Shown one piece after another: positions 1 to 7,739 of a stretch of DNA of 31,160 nucleotides. The notes beneath the pieces are model-generated. The model searched no databases and was not told where the DNA came from. It saw only the letters and a list, made by a program, of their open reading frames with translations. How positions within the stretch are numbered: the stretch's first letter is position 1; each line of letters opens with the position of its first letter. The position numbers and the translations under genes were made by a program. Origin of the DNA: Elusimicrobiota bacterium (GTDB lineage Bacteria > CAYTYR01 > UBA6262); assembly GCA_003153935.1 (NCBI GenBank), contig PMCA01000008.1, forward strand, positions 19,068-50,227, written 5' to 3'.

Positions 1-750
1 CTTACCCCGGCCAATATGCTGTATTATTACGAGAATGAGATCGGTTTCAATGCCGTAGAGATCAACTACACCTATTACCGCCAGCCCACTGCCCGGTCCA
101 TGGCCAATATGGTCCGCAACACCCACAGGGATTTCCAATTCACCGTTAAAGCTTACCGGGAGATGACTCATGATATCCTTGATGATAATAACAGGATCAG
201 GGATAATCGTGATATATTTAAGGATTTCCTGGCTGGGATCGAACCCCTGGTGGTAAATAAGCGCCTGGGGTGCGTATTGGCCCAATTCCCGGTAATGTTT
301 GACCGAAACCCGCATAACCTTGATTATATGGCTGAGTTCAAGCGCCGGATGGGTCCGGTACCTGTGGTAATAGAATTCAGGAACTCTTCCTGGGTAACCC
401 CGGAGGTTTTCGGCTTTTTAAGATCGCAGGACCTGGGCTATTGCATAGTTGACGAGCCAAAACTACCCAGGCTTATGCCTTTTGTGGAAGAGATCACCAG
501 CAATATCGCCTATTTACGGCTCCATGGGCGCAATCCCCATTGGTTCAATGCGCCGGTGGCCGAGCGCTACAATTATATATATACTGAAGACGAATTGCGG
601 GGATTTGTCCCTAAGATCAGGGAAATCAGCTCCAAAGCCGGGGCCACCTTCGTCTTTTTCAATAATTGCCATGGGGGTAAAGCAGCAAAAAACGCCCTTA
701 AAATGATGGAATTACTGGAAATCGGTCCTAATACGAATAAACTGCTTTAA
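1..750 (+). CDS. DUF72 (YecE-like) family protein, 5' end outside window
   Basis: The frame is open from base 1, before the first ATG at 16, and runs to TAA at 748-750, so 249 residues of a C-terminal part are present. The start, normally a short glycine-rich strand, lies upstream. Seen: the family's N-terminal strand NAVEINYTYYR, a mid-protein VVIEFRNSSW segment, an AYLRLHGRN segment and an FFNNCHGGKAAKNA C-terminal motif. All fit DUF72, a TIM-barrel family of unknown reaction; links to Fe-S or nucleic-acid processing are unproven. No terminator is visible between its stop and the promoter at 773, so it may read into the next unit. It appears unrelated to the fibre operon downstream. Confidence 0.85.
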   Translation, partial: LTPANMLYYYENEIGFNAVEINYTYYRQPTARSMANMVRNTHRDFQFTVKAYREMTHDILDDNNRIRDNRDIFKDFLAGIEPLVVNKRLGCVLAQFPVMFDRNPHNLDYMAEFKRRMGPVPVVIEFRNSSWVTPEVFGFLRSQDLGYCIVDEPKLPRLMPFVEEITSNIAYLRLHGRNPHWFNAPVAERYNYIYTEDELRGFVPKIREISSKAGATFVFFNNCHGGKAAKNALKMMELLEIGPNTNKLL

Positions 751-772
751 AACAGAAATATCAAAAAAGTAC

Positions 773-801
773 TTGACAAAAGTTTCCGGGAGTATTATAT
801 A
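773..801 (+). promoter_or_regulatory. Sigma70-like promoter of the fibre operon
   Basis: A perfect -35 box TTGACA (773-778) is followed after 17 nt by TATATA (796-801). Transcription would start near 808. It is the best-placed promoter for the subunit, chaperone and usher genes and implies a leader of about 370 nt. Confidence 0.7.
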
Positions 802-848
802 TATAAAAGCAAGGTAAATAACATACTTTAGTATAAAAGCAGGTAAAT
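802..848 (+). repeat. Two-copy direct repeat overlapping the transcription start
   Basis: Copy 1 (802-819) reads TATAAAAGCAAGGTAAAT. Copy 2 (832-848) is the same except that one A is missing. The copies start 30 bp apart, close to three helical turns, and copy 1 begins directly after the -10 box. Between them lies the small inverted repeat ATAC-TTTA-GTAT (823-834). It could be an operator, or the start of structured leader RNA. Confidence 0.6.
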
Positions 849-852
849 CTAA

Positions 853-935
853 ACTCCAATTTATAAGTCAAATTATAGTTGAGTAAAGAACTTGCAGGCT
901 ATAATAATGGATTAGGACATTGTTATGGCTTTTTT
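853..935 (+). promoter_or_regulatory. Putative three-segment transcription attenuator
   Basis: Hairpin P1 pairs 853-866 with 873-884 (two single-base bulges) and closes a six-base loop GTCAAA at 867-872. The terminator hairpin follows at 896-935. A third pairing is possible: 872-880 (ATTATAGTT) with 897-905 (GGCTATAAT), seven Watson-Crick pairs plus two G-U. It would break both P1 and the terminator and so act as an antiterminator. P1 formation would favour termination and loss of P1 would favour read-through. The pairings were found by eye; no folding energy was computed. Confidence 0.5.
896..935 (+). terminator. Intrinsic terminator-like hairpin in the leader
   Basis: The left arm GGCTATAATAATG (897-909) pairs with CATTGTTATGGC and the following T (918-930), with G-U pairs at a few positions. 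The 8-nt loop is 910-917, and T6 follows at 930-935. The hairpin lies about 90 to 130 nt downstream of the inferred start site and 245 nt before the first gene. Confidence 0.6.
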
Positions 936-1051
936 ATTGGCCAAGGGTAAAATGGAAGAAAGTCAATAAAAGGTGGAAAAAAGCCCTTTACTTCCCGGAT
1001 AGAATCATATAAAATCATCAACAACAAAGAATTTACTCATGGATTTTCGTT

Positions 1052-1062
1052 AAGGAGGTGAT
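1052..1062 (+). promoter_or_regulatory. Orphan perfect Shine-Dalgarno sequence
   Basis: AAGGAGGTGAT is an 11-base perfect complement of the usual 16S rRNA 3' end, but it lies 117 nt upstream of ATG 1180. No ATG follows at a usable distance. A TTG at 1078 would give only six codons. It could be a ribosome standby site, mark a tiny leader peptide, or be chance. Confidence 0.45.
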
Positions 1063-1179
1063 AGCAGAGTAAAGTTATTGATAAAACGACAAGTTTAAAT
1101 GTGGGGTTGGTATGACCGAACTGGCAACAAAATCTAGTATTGACTGGTAATTCCAGAAATCACGAAGGGAACCACAATC

Positions 1180-1755
1180 ATGAAAAAATGTATTATCGCA
1201 GTATTAGCACTTGGTTTGTTGCTTGTTAGCTCATACGCAATGGCTGATCTGAAAAATGATGCCACTGCGCATGTTTATGTAAATATTGATCCGAATATCG
1301 CTGTCACCGCGATTGATGCTAACGTACGGGCTGCATCCCTGCAGACCGGCGATGTATCAGTACCCATCACCTTCCAAGTTGACGCTAACACTGAAGCAGT
1401 TGAACTCAGCGCAATAGTGACCAACCTGTACAAAGGTGATGATCCGTCTGGAACCGAAGTAGCTCCGATCCTGCCTTCTGGCGGCGGCGTGATAATTGAC
1501 CCAGCCAATGCCAATCCGATCAATGGCGGCAGCAATCTTGCTGCTTATTCCACAGTCGGCACCATTGTGACTGATAAGGGCACCTTTGTTGGTCTGACGA
1601 CCCAAAGCATCACCTTCGAAAGCTCACAAGATGGTCATTTCAGCCAGGCAGTAGAAGTCACACCTACTTGGGGCAACAGTGACAACGAGAAACCCCAGGG
1701 ACAATACAGCGGTTATGTTGAACTGTTAGCCGCGGTTGTCGGTGGAGTGAAATAA
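1180..1755 (+). CDS. Secreted beta-rich surface-fibre subunit (probable major pilin of a chaperone-usher system)
   Basis: The protein has 191 residues. Residues 1-22 form a signal peptide (MKK, hydrophobic core, predicted cut after AMA). The mature part is Thr-, Val- and Gly-rich with alternating strand patterns and no cysteine. The last strand carries GQYSGYVELLAAV, like the closing strand of CS1/alpha-type pilins (known family pattern). Start: ATG 1180 with GAAGGGA about 10 nt upstream. Context decides the call: a periplasmic chaperone and an usher follow on the same strand, so this subunit would be secreted, folded by donor-strand exchange and polymerised outside the cell. Being first in the operon with a long regulated leader fits the most abundant product. 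No separate tip adhesin gene is present. Sequence similarity alone would not identify it. Confidence 0.65.
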   Translation: MKKCIIAVLALGLLLVSSYAMADLKNDATAHVYVNIDPNIAVTAIDANVRAASLQTGDVSVPITFQVDANTEAVELSAIVTNLYKGDDPSGTEVAPILPSGGGVIIDPANANPINGGSNLAAYSTVGTIVTDKGTFVGLTTQSITFESSQDGHFSQAVEVTPTWGNSDNEKPQGQYSGYVELLAAVVGGVK

Positions 1756-1846
1756 TAAAAGATCGGTAACCCCGAAGAAATATGTAATAAATAGTCAGTA
1801 GTTTGTATCAACCCCCATTTTATATTTTATAAAGAAAGAGAATTTA

Positions 1847-2659
1847 ATGAAGAAACGATCAGCAAATTACATTGCGGTGATATGTCTTCTTTTTTTTATG
1901 TGCTGGTACTCTCAGGTAGCTAACGCCACTCTGGCAATCCAGCCGGCTTACATTAACCTGACCTTGACGCAAAAAAGGGTCTCAGGCGTATTCTTTATCA
2001 AAAACGTAGGGGATACCGAAGAGAGATACAGGGCCACAGCGGTCCATTTTGTAGTAGGCTTAAAAGGCGGCCTGCAGATCCTGCCCCCGGATGATTACTC
2101 CCTGTCCAAATGGATCAAATTCAATCCTAAGGAATTTGTTCTCCCCCCTAAGTCCAGCCGCATGGTCAGGTACTCCGTGATTCCCCAGGGCAAGATTAAA
2201 CCCAGGGAATATTGGGGGGCGATAGAGTTCAGGCCTTTAAAAGGAGCTAAGATCGTATCTAAGGATAAGGATGGTAATTCCATCGGGCTGGAGGTATTAA
2301 ATGTGGTTTTGGTGCCCATATATGGTTTGGTGGCAGGCACTCAATTTACAGGAGAGCTTACGCAAGTAACCGCTGTGCAAGACAAGGACGCAGTACATTT
2401 GACCTGTACTATTAACAATACCGGTGAAGGAGTCCTGCGTTTTGGCGGTACCTATCAAATAACCGACCCCGCCGGCAAATTGGTCAAAGAAGACAAAATA
2501 AAGCTTTTGGTGGTTTTTCCCAAGACTCAACGGATACATGAGATCAGCATTAAAGATAAACTACCTTCAGGTAAATATAAGGTGCAGGTAAAGCTACAAA
2601 ATGCTAACACTAATTTAGAATTATCCGGCGCAGCCAATTTTGATTATGAAAATAAATAG
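1847..2659 (+). CDS. Periplasmic pilus-assembly chaperone (PapD-like)
   Basis: The protein has 270 residues with an N-terminal signal peptide of about 27 residues (cut after ANA). Two immunoglobulin-like domains follow: residues about 28-140 (IQPAYINLTL, FFIKNVGD, LPPKSSRMVRY, REYWGAIEF) and about 155-265 (CTINNTGEGVL, GTYQITDPAGK, SGKYKVQVKL). The first matches the pilus chaperone fold, in which conserved basic residues anchor subunit C-termini and an exposed strand completes the subunit. Start: ATG 1847 after an AAGAAAGAGAA stretch. It lies 91 nt behind the subunit gene; a weak TCGG/CCGA hairpin at 1769-1781 has no T-tract. Its 3' end overlaps the usher ATG at 2646, suggesting translational coupling. 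Confidence 0.75.
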   Translation: MKKRSANYIAVICLLFFMCWYSQVANATLAIQPAYINLTLTQKRVSGVFFIKNVGDTEERYRATAVHFVVGLKGGLQILPPDDYSLSKWIKFNPKEFVLPPKSSRMVRYSVIPQGKIKPREYWGAIEFRPLKGAKIVSKDKDGNSIGLEVLNVVLVPIYGLVAGTQFTGELTQVTAVQDKDAVHLTCTINNTGEGVLRFGGTYQITDPAGKLVKEDKIKLLVVFPKTQRIHEISIKDKLPSGKYKVQVKLQNANTNLELSGAANFDYENK

Positions 2660-5600
2660 GACCCTATTAGCTCCAGTAGTTTTTTTTTATCAATTTGCTT
2701 AATCCCCCCGGTTTATGCCGAAGCCAGCACTACTAAATCCCCTGATTGGCAATTCCCGTCGCAGAAACCCTTTCTGCAGACCGATGTCGTTTCTTTTACC
2801 CTGCAAGGTAAACACTATCAAGATCGAATCAATATCCCCGACTTCGACATAATTATTACCCCCCAGAGAGAAAGATTCATCCCCATACTAAGATTGCTGC
2901 GCACCTTAGCCGGTACCGGACAGTTGCAGGACAACGTACTTTCTTTCAAGGTTGAGACCGGTCCTGATGCCAAAATAGACTTGGCCCAAAAAACCCTGCT
3001 GGTAGCTGACCGGACTATTCCCATCAAGATAATTATTGGCACGTCTGATGTCACCAGCCTGGGGGAAATCTATGTTCCTGATAGCTTGCTGAAAGACGCC
3101 CTGGGATTGGACTATAAATGGAGCGAAGATAATTACGAATATACCAGCAAAGTAGAGAAAGATCTGGATATTTTCAAAGCCAATGCCCCGTCCATTTCCT
3201 CGCTACTGTCTACCAAAGTGGACCAGTTGGCCAGTAACTTGCCTGAGACAGAGCCACCAGCTTTGCCAGTCAGTTCCCGGCGCTTTCTGACATTCATGCG
3301 TACCGAGCTAAGGGTTGATTCACTGTGGCAGCAATTCGATGAGATCGCCAATGTGCAGACACAAGCCCGGCCGGTAATTACATTTTGGGGTAACCTGCTG
3401 AACGGTTATTACCGGCTTCGTTTGGCAGAAAATATATATAGTCCGCATACCCAGCTGTATACTTTTACCCGCTGGATCGATGAAGGAGTATGGAGCTCTA
3501 AGAGCGAGAAAATGGCCATGCAGGTTGGCGATACCAATATCGGTTTCAGCGACCTGGTTGCTCCGGGGGTTAACCTTTTTGGCGCCAGCCTGAAAATGAT
3601 CTCCGGCGCGCCTGGTAATAAACCCGCCCCGGCGCAATTATCCGCTTCTCGGGAAAAGATGTTCCTGGCCAAAGGGGTTATTGACGGTTACGCCCAGCTA
3701 AAGTCGACGGTAGAACTATGGGTCAATAACCAACTGATCCAGACGAAGATCGTCGAAGATGCTTATAACTTAAAACCCGGCTATGGTTATTACCGTTTTG
3801 AAGGATTTGGGTTGCTGGATAAGAGTTACAATGAAGTTAAGGTCGTAGTTAAGCGCCCTGACGGCGTAGTCGAAGAATCTTATCACAATGTGATGGGCAC
3901 CAGCCAGTTGTTGCCGCCGGGCCAATGGGCTACTTTGGCCGGTATCGGCACTCACCGCGAAAAAACCCTGAACAGCGTTGATTTTAACGGGTTTTTCTCC
4001 GGGGCGCAATTTTATTATGGCCTACTCAAGAATCTTACCGTGGGCGTCACCGCTGCCAGCCAGGAAAAGTTTGCATATTTTTCTGATAATCAGGGAAATT
4101 TCTTCCGCGGGCCCCGGGATTATCATGCCGGCCAGCAAGCCGCCTTAAACTTATTTGACCGGGTTTTGGTTAAGGAAGAATTTGGGTATTGCTATACTCC
4201 GGATTCCTCCGTCTATTCCACTGCTTTTAAGACCGGGATCGAATACTATCAGAAGAGTTTCAAGCTGGCGTCCCAATTCTTTTACTATGAGCCGCAATAT
4301 TCCAATGCCGTTTTTTCTGTCTCCGACCGTGAAGGGGTGTCATTATCCGGAGACCTGAGGTTATTTAGGGACTGGTTGGCGACGGGGTTATTTTTATATT
4401 TGCATGATAACACCAATAAAGACCTGGACCATACCAGCTCAGAGAAATTGCTCAGCCCTGGGCTGATCATCCCTGGATTGATTCCCAAAAGTATAGTGCG
4501 GTTAGGCATGGACTATTCGGACCGCACCGGTCGCCCAGACCAAACGGGGACAGGCAACATTCGCCATCTGGATAAAAGATACGCAGTAGAAATAAGCAGC
4601 GAACTCACCGGAAAATTGAACCTGGAAGGGCGATACATCTTTGGCGATCAGATAGATTTGCTTCCTCAGGAGGACCTGAAATATAATATACCCATATCCG
4701 GTCTCAGTCGTACTTATTTCTTCGGCAAAATGTTGAAGGCCAGCTATATGTTAACCGACATCGATAATCTGTATGCCACTTATTGGTATTCGGAATTGCA
4801 AAATCAGGCGGAGGTCTCGCATCTGCACCGTTTTTATAATGACGAGGGAAAATATGTAAGCAATTCGCGCCTGGATGTGGGCGAAGTCATTAATTCCCAT
4901 AAATACTATAGTCGGGCCTTCCTGGAATTTAACCTGGATGAGCTGGGATATAACCGCTGGGGGCTTAAGGCTGGTTTTGACCAGAGCCAAAAAGAATATT
5001 ATGGCGGTCTTTATGTCTCCCTGAGCGGGTTATTCGCTTTTCATGACGGTGGCATGCGCCATGTGAATCGGTCCGGCATCTCCCCTGAAGACGGGGGTAT
5101 AGCCGGTACGGTATACCTGGACCTGAATGGTAACGGTCACCGGGATGAGGGAGAACCGGGCGCGCCCAATATCAAGCTGATGATTGACGGCCAGACTCCC
5201 CAAGAGTCTGACCAGAACGGCAATTTCTATATACCCAGGAACCGGCAGAAAGAGTTTGTGATAGTCAGCATTGACCTCGCTAACTTGCCGGCAATTTATA
5301 TAGCTACCCAGGGCCGCCAGAAAGTTTATTGGAAAGAAGCGGTGTTCACGCGCTGTAACCTGGGGATAGGAGTCCTCAACGCGGTATCGGGAACAGTAAA
5401 GGGCGGCAGGTATAACGGGGTTTCCCGGGGTCTATCCGGTATGCGGGTGATACTGATGAGCGAGGACCAGAAAAATATTATCGCGGATTCCGTTACGGCT
5501 GATGACGGTACTTACTATATAGGCGAAATAAAGCCCGGAAACTATGTTTTGGATGTGGATATGAGCGAGATACCCAGGGTATATGAGCCACGGGAACAGC

Positions 5601-5680
5601 CGTTCAAGATAACTATCCCAGCCAGCAAAGAACCTACCGAGGTCGAAAACTGCGACATAAACCTTTTCATCAAGAAGTAG
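2646..5680 (+). CDS. Outer-membrane fimbrial usher (TcfC/CS1-like) with C-terminal SdrD-B-like domain; apparent frameshift at a T9 tract
   Basis: ATG 2646 overlaps the chaperone stop and starts a signal peptide (MKINRTLLAPVVFF) that hits TAA at 2700-2702. The -1 frame, open from 2660 to TAG 5680, continues the signal peptide (LSICLIPPVYA, then EAS) and all of the usher. One more T in the run 2680-2688 joins them into about 1,011 residues. The only canonical start within the long frame, TTG 2894, would remove the signal peptide and first mature strands. Domains: usher N-terminal part, a central beta-barrel region with many aromatic strands (about 3,300-5,040), an SdrD-B-like domain with Ca-loop DLNGNGHRDEGEPG (about 5,097-5,260), and a carboxypeptidase-regulatory-like fold (about 5,390-5,600). 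It would export and assemble the subunit at 1180. The gene may be phase-variable, use slippage, or carry a sequencing error. Confidence 0.8.
2680..2688 (+). repeat. T9 homopolymer inside the usher signal-peptide codons
   Basis: Nine consecutive T (2680-2688) sit exactly where the signal-peptide frame and usher frame must join. Ten or seven T would be in frame; nine is not. A C6 run follows at 2704-2709 and is a second possible slip site, since both frames stay open between the two runs until 2700. Confidence 0.85.
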
Positions 5681-5694
5681 AAATTGCCGCCGGC

Positions 5695-5739
5695 TTGACA
5701 AGAGACGGTATTTATGGTATCAGTAGTGCATAATATAAT
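5695..5739 (+). promoter_or_regulatory. Candidate promoter(s) of the GAF-ANTAR gene
   Basis: TTGACA (5695-5700) has only a weak -10 partner, TATCAG (5718-5723, 17-nt spacing). A perfect TATAAT (5734-5739) has a weak -35 (TTTATG, 5711-5716). Either would put the hairpin at 5761-5791 inside the transcript leader. An imperfect inverted repeat, CGGTAT (5706-5711) with ATACCG (5738-5743), spans the region. Confidence 0.4.
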
Positions 5740-5760
5740 ACCGGATAAGTATTTTCAGAC

Positions 5761-5791
5761 AAGGGTGTCGGGAATTTAAACACCTTTTTTT
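5761..5791 (+). terminator. Hairpin plus T7 between usher and GAF-ANTAR gene
   Basis: AAGGGTGT (5761-5768) pairs with ACACCTTT (5780-5787), eight pairs with one G-U, over an 11-nt loop. T7 covers 5785-5791. It can end the fibre operon and, if a promoter at 5695-5739 is active, would also act as an attenuator in the leader of the ANTAR gene 20 nt downstream. Confidence 0.55.
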
Positions 5792-5810
5792 AATTTTAAG
5801 GAACCTTTTT

Positions 5811-6542
5811 ATGGCTAAGAGTAAAAAAATCACACCCCCCAGCAAGGAAATAGTTGATTTTAAGCGGCAGATAGAAGCCCTGTCCAAGATCAGCAGGGCC
5901 ATCTCCAGCGATCTTTACCTGGAGGATGTATTGCGTCTGATCGTGACCGTGACCGCCGAGGTCATGGGCTCCAAGGTCTGCTCGCTGATGCTGCTGGACG
6001 AGAAAAAGAAAGAGCTGGTGATCAGGGCCACCCAATCGGTCAGCGATGAATATAACCGGAAACCCAATGTAAAACTGGGAGAGGGTATCGCCGGCCTTGT
6101 GGCCGCCGAAAATAAACCGTTGTCCGTACTGGACGTCCGTTACGACCCGCGCTACGCCAACGGCGCCATCGCCAGGAAAGAGGGACTATGCTCCCTGCTC
6201 TGTGTGCCGATGAGCATCAAGGGCAAAGTTATAGGGGTTCTTAACTGCTATACGCCCGCCATTCATGACTTCACCGAGACCGAGATCGCTGTCCTGACCA
6301 CCGTGGCGGCGGAAGCGGCGATTGTCATTGAGAATTACGACCTGCGCCACCAGACCAAGAAATACGCGGAGGAACTGGAGACCAGGAAGATACTCGAGCG
6401 GGCCAAGGATATGCTGTCGCGGGACGCCGGCATTAGCGGGGAAGAAGCCTACCGTCGCATGCAGAAACAAAGCATGGACACCCGCAAAAGCATGCGGGAG
6501 ATCGCCGAAGCCGTCATATTGGCCAAACAGATAAAAAGATAA
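5811..6542 (+). CDS. GAF-ANTAR RNA-binding antiterminator
   Basis: The protein has 243 residues. Residues about 22-172 form a GAF sensor domain (SLMLLDEKKKEL, GEGIAGLVAAE, SLLCVPMSIKGKVIGVL). Residues about 173-192 form a charged helix, and about 190-240 an ANTAR domain (RKILERAKDML, EEAYRRMQKQSMD, SMREIAEAVIL). ANTAR domains bind tandem RNA hairpins and prevent transcription termination; dimerisation is usually controlled by the sensor part (known for the family). The GAF ligand is unknown. Start: ATG 5811 with AAGGAA about 9 nt upstream. It is transcribed alone, between a hairpin-T7 (5761-5791) and a strong terminator (6549-6590). Termination hairpins lie both in its own leader and in the fibre-operon leader, so both are candidate targets. 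Their loops do not show the reported A1/G4 hexaloop pattern. Confidence 0.88.
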   Translation: MAKSKKITPPSKEIVDFKRQIEALSKISRAISSDLYLEDVLRLIVTVTAEVMGSKVCSLMLLDEKKKELVIRATQSVSDEYNRKPNVKLGEGIAGLVAAENKPLSVLDVRYDPRYANGAIARKEGLCSLLCVPMSIKGKVIGVLNCYTPAIHDFTETEIAVLTTVAAEAAIVIENYDLRHQTKKYAEELETRKILERAKDMLSRDAGISGEEAYRRMQKQSMDTRKSMREIAEAVILAKQIKR

Positions 6543-6548
6543 TTAGTT

Positions 6549-6590
6549 ACCGGTCAAAAATTTGCCCAAATTTTTGTGACCGGTTTTTTT
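6549..6590 (+). terminator. Strong intrinsic terminator after the GAF-ANTAR gene
   Basis: ACCGGTC (6549-6555) pairs with GACCGGT (6578-6584). The stem continues inward through AAAATTTG and CAAATTTT and closes near CCC. T7 follows (6584-6590). It separates the regulator gene from the long run starting at 6626. Confidence 0.85.
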
Positions 6591-6605
6591 ATTTTATGGT
6601 ATAAT
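6576..6605 (+). promoter_or_regulatory. Extended -10 promoter of the HD-GYP/RiPP run
   Basis: TGGTATAAT (6597-6605) is a perfect extended -10. The best -35 is GTGACC (6576-6581, 18-nt spacing), inside the terminator's right arm. Start near 6612 would leave a very short leader with GGAGGA (6613-6617) before ATG 6626. It is the only promoter-like site I noted ahead of the 14-gene run. Confidence 0.55.
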
Positions 6606-6625
6606 CTTGGCGGAGGACTCAAAGC

Positions 6626-7732
6626 ATGGTCAGGATGTCGGATATATTCAAGAAGATTGAAGAAAGCAAAAAAATTGAGAACCTGGGGCCGCAAAAACTC
6701 TCCCCGGACAAAGGAGTTATCCCCCCCGCCAGTGTTGTTAAGCCAGTCTTACCCGAAGAAACGAAAACCACCGCTTCTGAGATTAAAGCTGAGGCAGAAG
6801 CAGGGGACGTTTACGTTTGCCATAATCCTGCCAGTGAGAGCGATAACACTGCTGCCACCGAGTGTGAGAAATTGTATGTCGACGCCCGCACGCTTATGAA
6901 GGAATTGTTAAGGGAAGACGCGGTCTACGAACTGGTAGATACTCTGCGTATTCCCGCCCTTATAGAAAGATTTATCGATCTGGCGAAAGCCCATCCCCAG
7001 AAAATGACCGCGCTGGCTTTGGACGCGGATAGCTGTCACGAAATCGCGTATGTGTATTGCCATTCGGTAAATGTAACTATACTAACTATACTCTTGGGAC
7101 AGGAATTAGGCTATGATCACGAGCAGCTAAAGGACCTGGGCGTAGCCGCTCTGCTGCATGACATCGGGATGGTCCATTATCTTGACATCATCAGCCAGCC
7201 CAGGAAACTGACCAAAGAGGAATTCGAGAAGATAAGGAACCATACTATCTTTGGGACCAAGGTATTGTCCAGCCTCAGAGGGATAAAAGAAATAGTCTTC
7301 ACCGTGGCCAGGCAGCATCATGAGCATCTGGACGGCACAGGGTATCCTGAAGGGCTTAAAGCCGACGCCATACACGAATACAGCAAGATCCTATGTGTCG
7401 TTAATATCTATGAGGCCATGATGCACCGCCGTTCCTGGCGGACAGAATTCCAGGCGATGGAGACCATGCAGGAAATCTTAAAGCACAAGACTGCTTATGA
7501 CCCTAAGATCGTCAAGGTATTAATAAGCAAGATCGGCATTTTCCCTATCGGCAGCCTGGTTGAATTGAATACCAAGGAAATTGCCCGGGTCATAAAATTG
7601 AATTGTGACAATGTCCTGCGGCCGGTGGTGAAAATAATCCGCGAAAGCAATGGCGATGAAGCCAGGGAAACCAAGATAATAGATTTGTCCACAGAACACG
7701 CTATTTGGATCAAACACGTAGATCAGGAATAA
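6626..7732 (+). CDS. Divergent HD-GYP domain protein (possible c-di-GMP phosphodiesterase or sensor)
   Basis: The protein has 368 residues. Residues 1-60 are charged and low-complexity, about 90-300 form an HD-GYP domain, and a tail of about 65 residues follows. HD-GYP enzymes hydrolyse cyclic di-GMP with a two- or three-metal site (known). Seen: HDIG at 178-181 and HHEHLDGTGYP at 231-241 are intact. The usual Lys after HDIG is Met182, the Asp of the VaDvyDA motif is Asn260, and the following acidic residue is Glu263. Activity may be altered or lost. Start: ATG 6626, eight bases after GGAGGA; ATG 6635 is an alternative. It ends 7 nt before the B12 radical-SAM gene and probably shares its transcript. 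It could couple surface or peptide production to c-di-GMP. Confidence 0.85.
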   Translation: MVRMSDIFKKIEESKKIENLGPQKLSPDKGVIPPASVVKPVLPEETKTTASEIKAEAEAGDVYVCHNPASESDNTAATECEKLYVDARTLMKELLREDAVYELVDTLRIPALIERFIDLAKAHPQKMTALALDADSCHEIAYVYCHSVNVTILTILLGQELGYDHEQLKDLGVAALLHDIGMVHYLDIISQPRKLTKEEFEKIRNHTIFGTKVLSSLRGIKEIVFTVARQHHEHLDGTGYPEGLKADAIHEYSKILCVVNIYEAMMHRRSWRTEFQAMETMQEILKHKTAYDPKIVKVLISKIGIFPIGSLVELNTKEIARVIKLNCDNVLRPVVKIIRESNGDEARETKIIDLSTEHAIWIKHVDQE

Positions 7733-7739
7733 ATAAATA

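Larger units (their letters stand above)
751..1179 (+). other. Gene-free leader and promoter region of the fibre operon
   Basis: This 429-nt stretch has no convincing gene. It holds, in order, a promoter (773-801), a near-perfect direct repeat (802-819 and 832-848), a hairpin (853-884), a terminator-like hairpin with T6 (896-935), an A-rich stretch, an orphan perfect Shine-Dalgarno sequence (1052-1062), and a GAAGGGA ribosome site before ATG 1180. I looked for the conserved blocks of c-di-GMP class I riboswitches and did not find them. Confidence 0.7.

Noticed and set aside
853-935. Canonical ANTAR tandem-hairpin target
   Set aside because: Loop sequences GTCAAA and GATTAGGA do not have A at position 1 and G at position 4 of a hexaloop, so I list only a contextual link.
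1112-1150. A 12-codon frame (MTELATKSSIDW) in the fibre leader
   Set aside because: Its ribosome site is weak and no composition or repeat pattern supports it; it is too short to call without conservation.
811-1179. c-di-GMP or other known riboswitch in the leader
   Set aside because: I looked for the conserved class I blocks because c-di-GMP often controls fibres and an HD-GYP gene is near, but they are absent. Other classes cannot be judged by eye.
3320-3637. 105-codon minus-strand frame inside the usher gene
   Set aside because: It lies opposite a clear usher domain, with no ribosome site or recognisable product.
2894-5680. Usher starting at TTG 2894
   Set aside because: The frame upstream to 2660 encodes a signal-peptide end and the first mature usher strands, so this start would give a non-exported protein.
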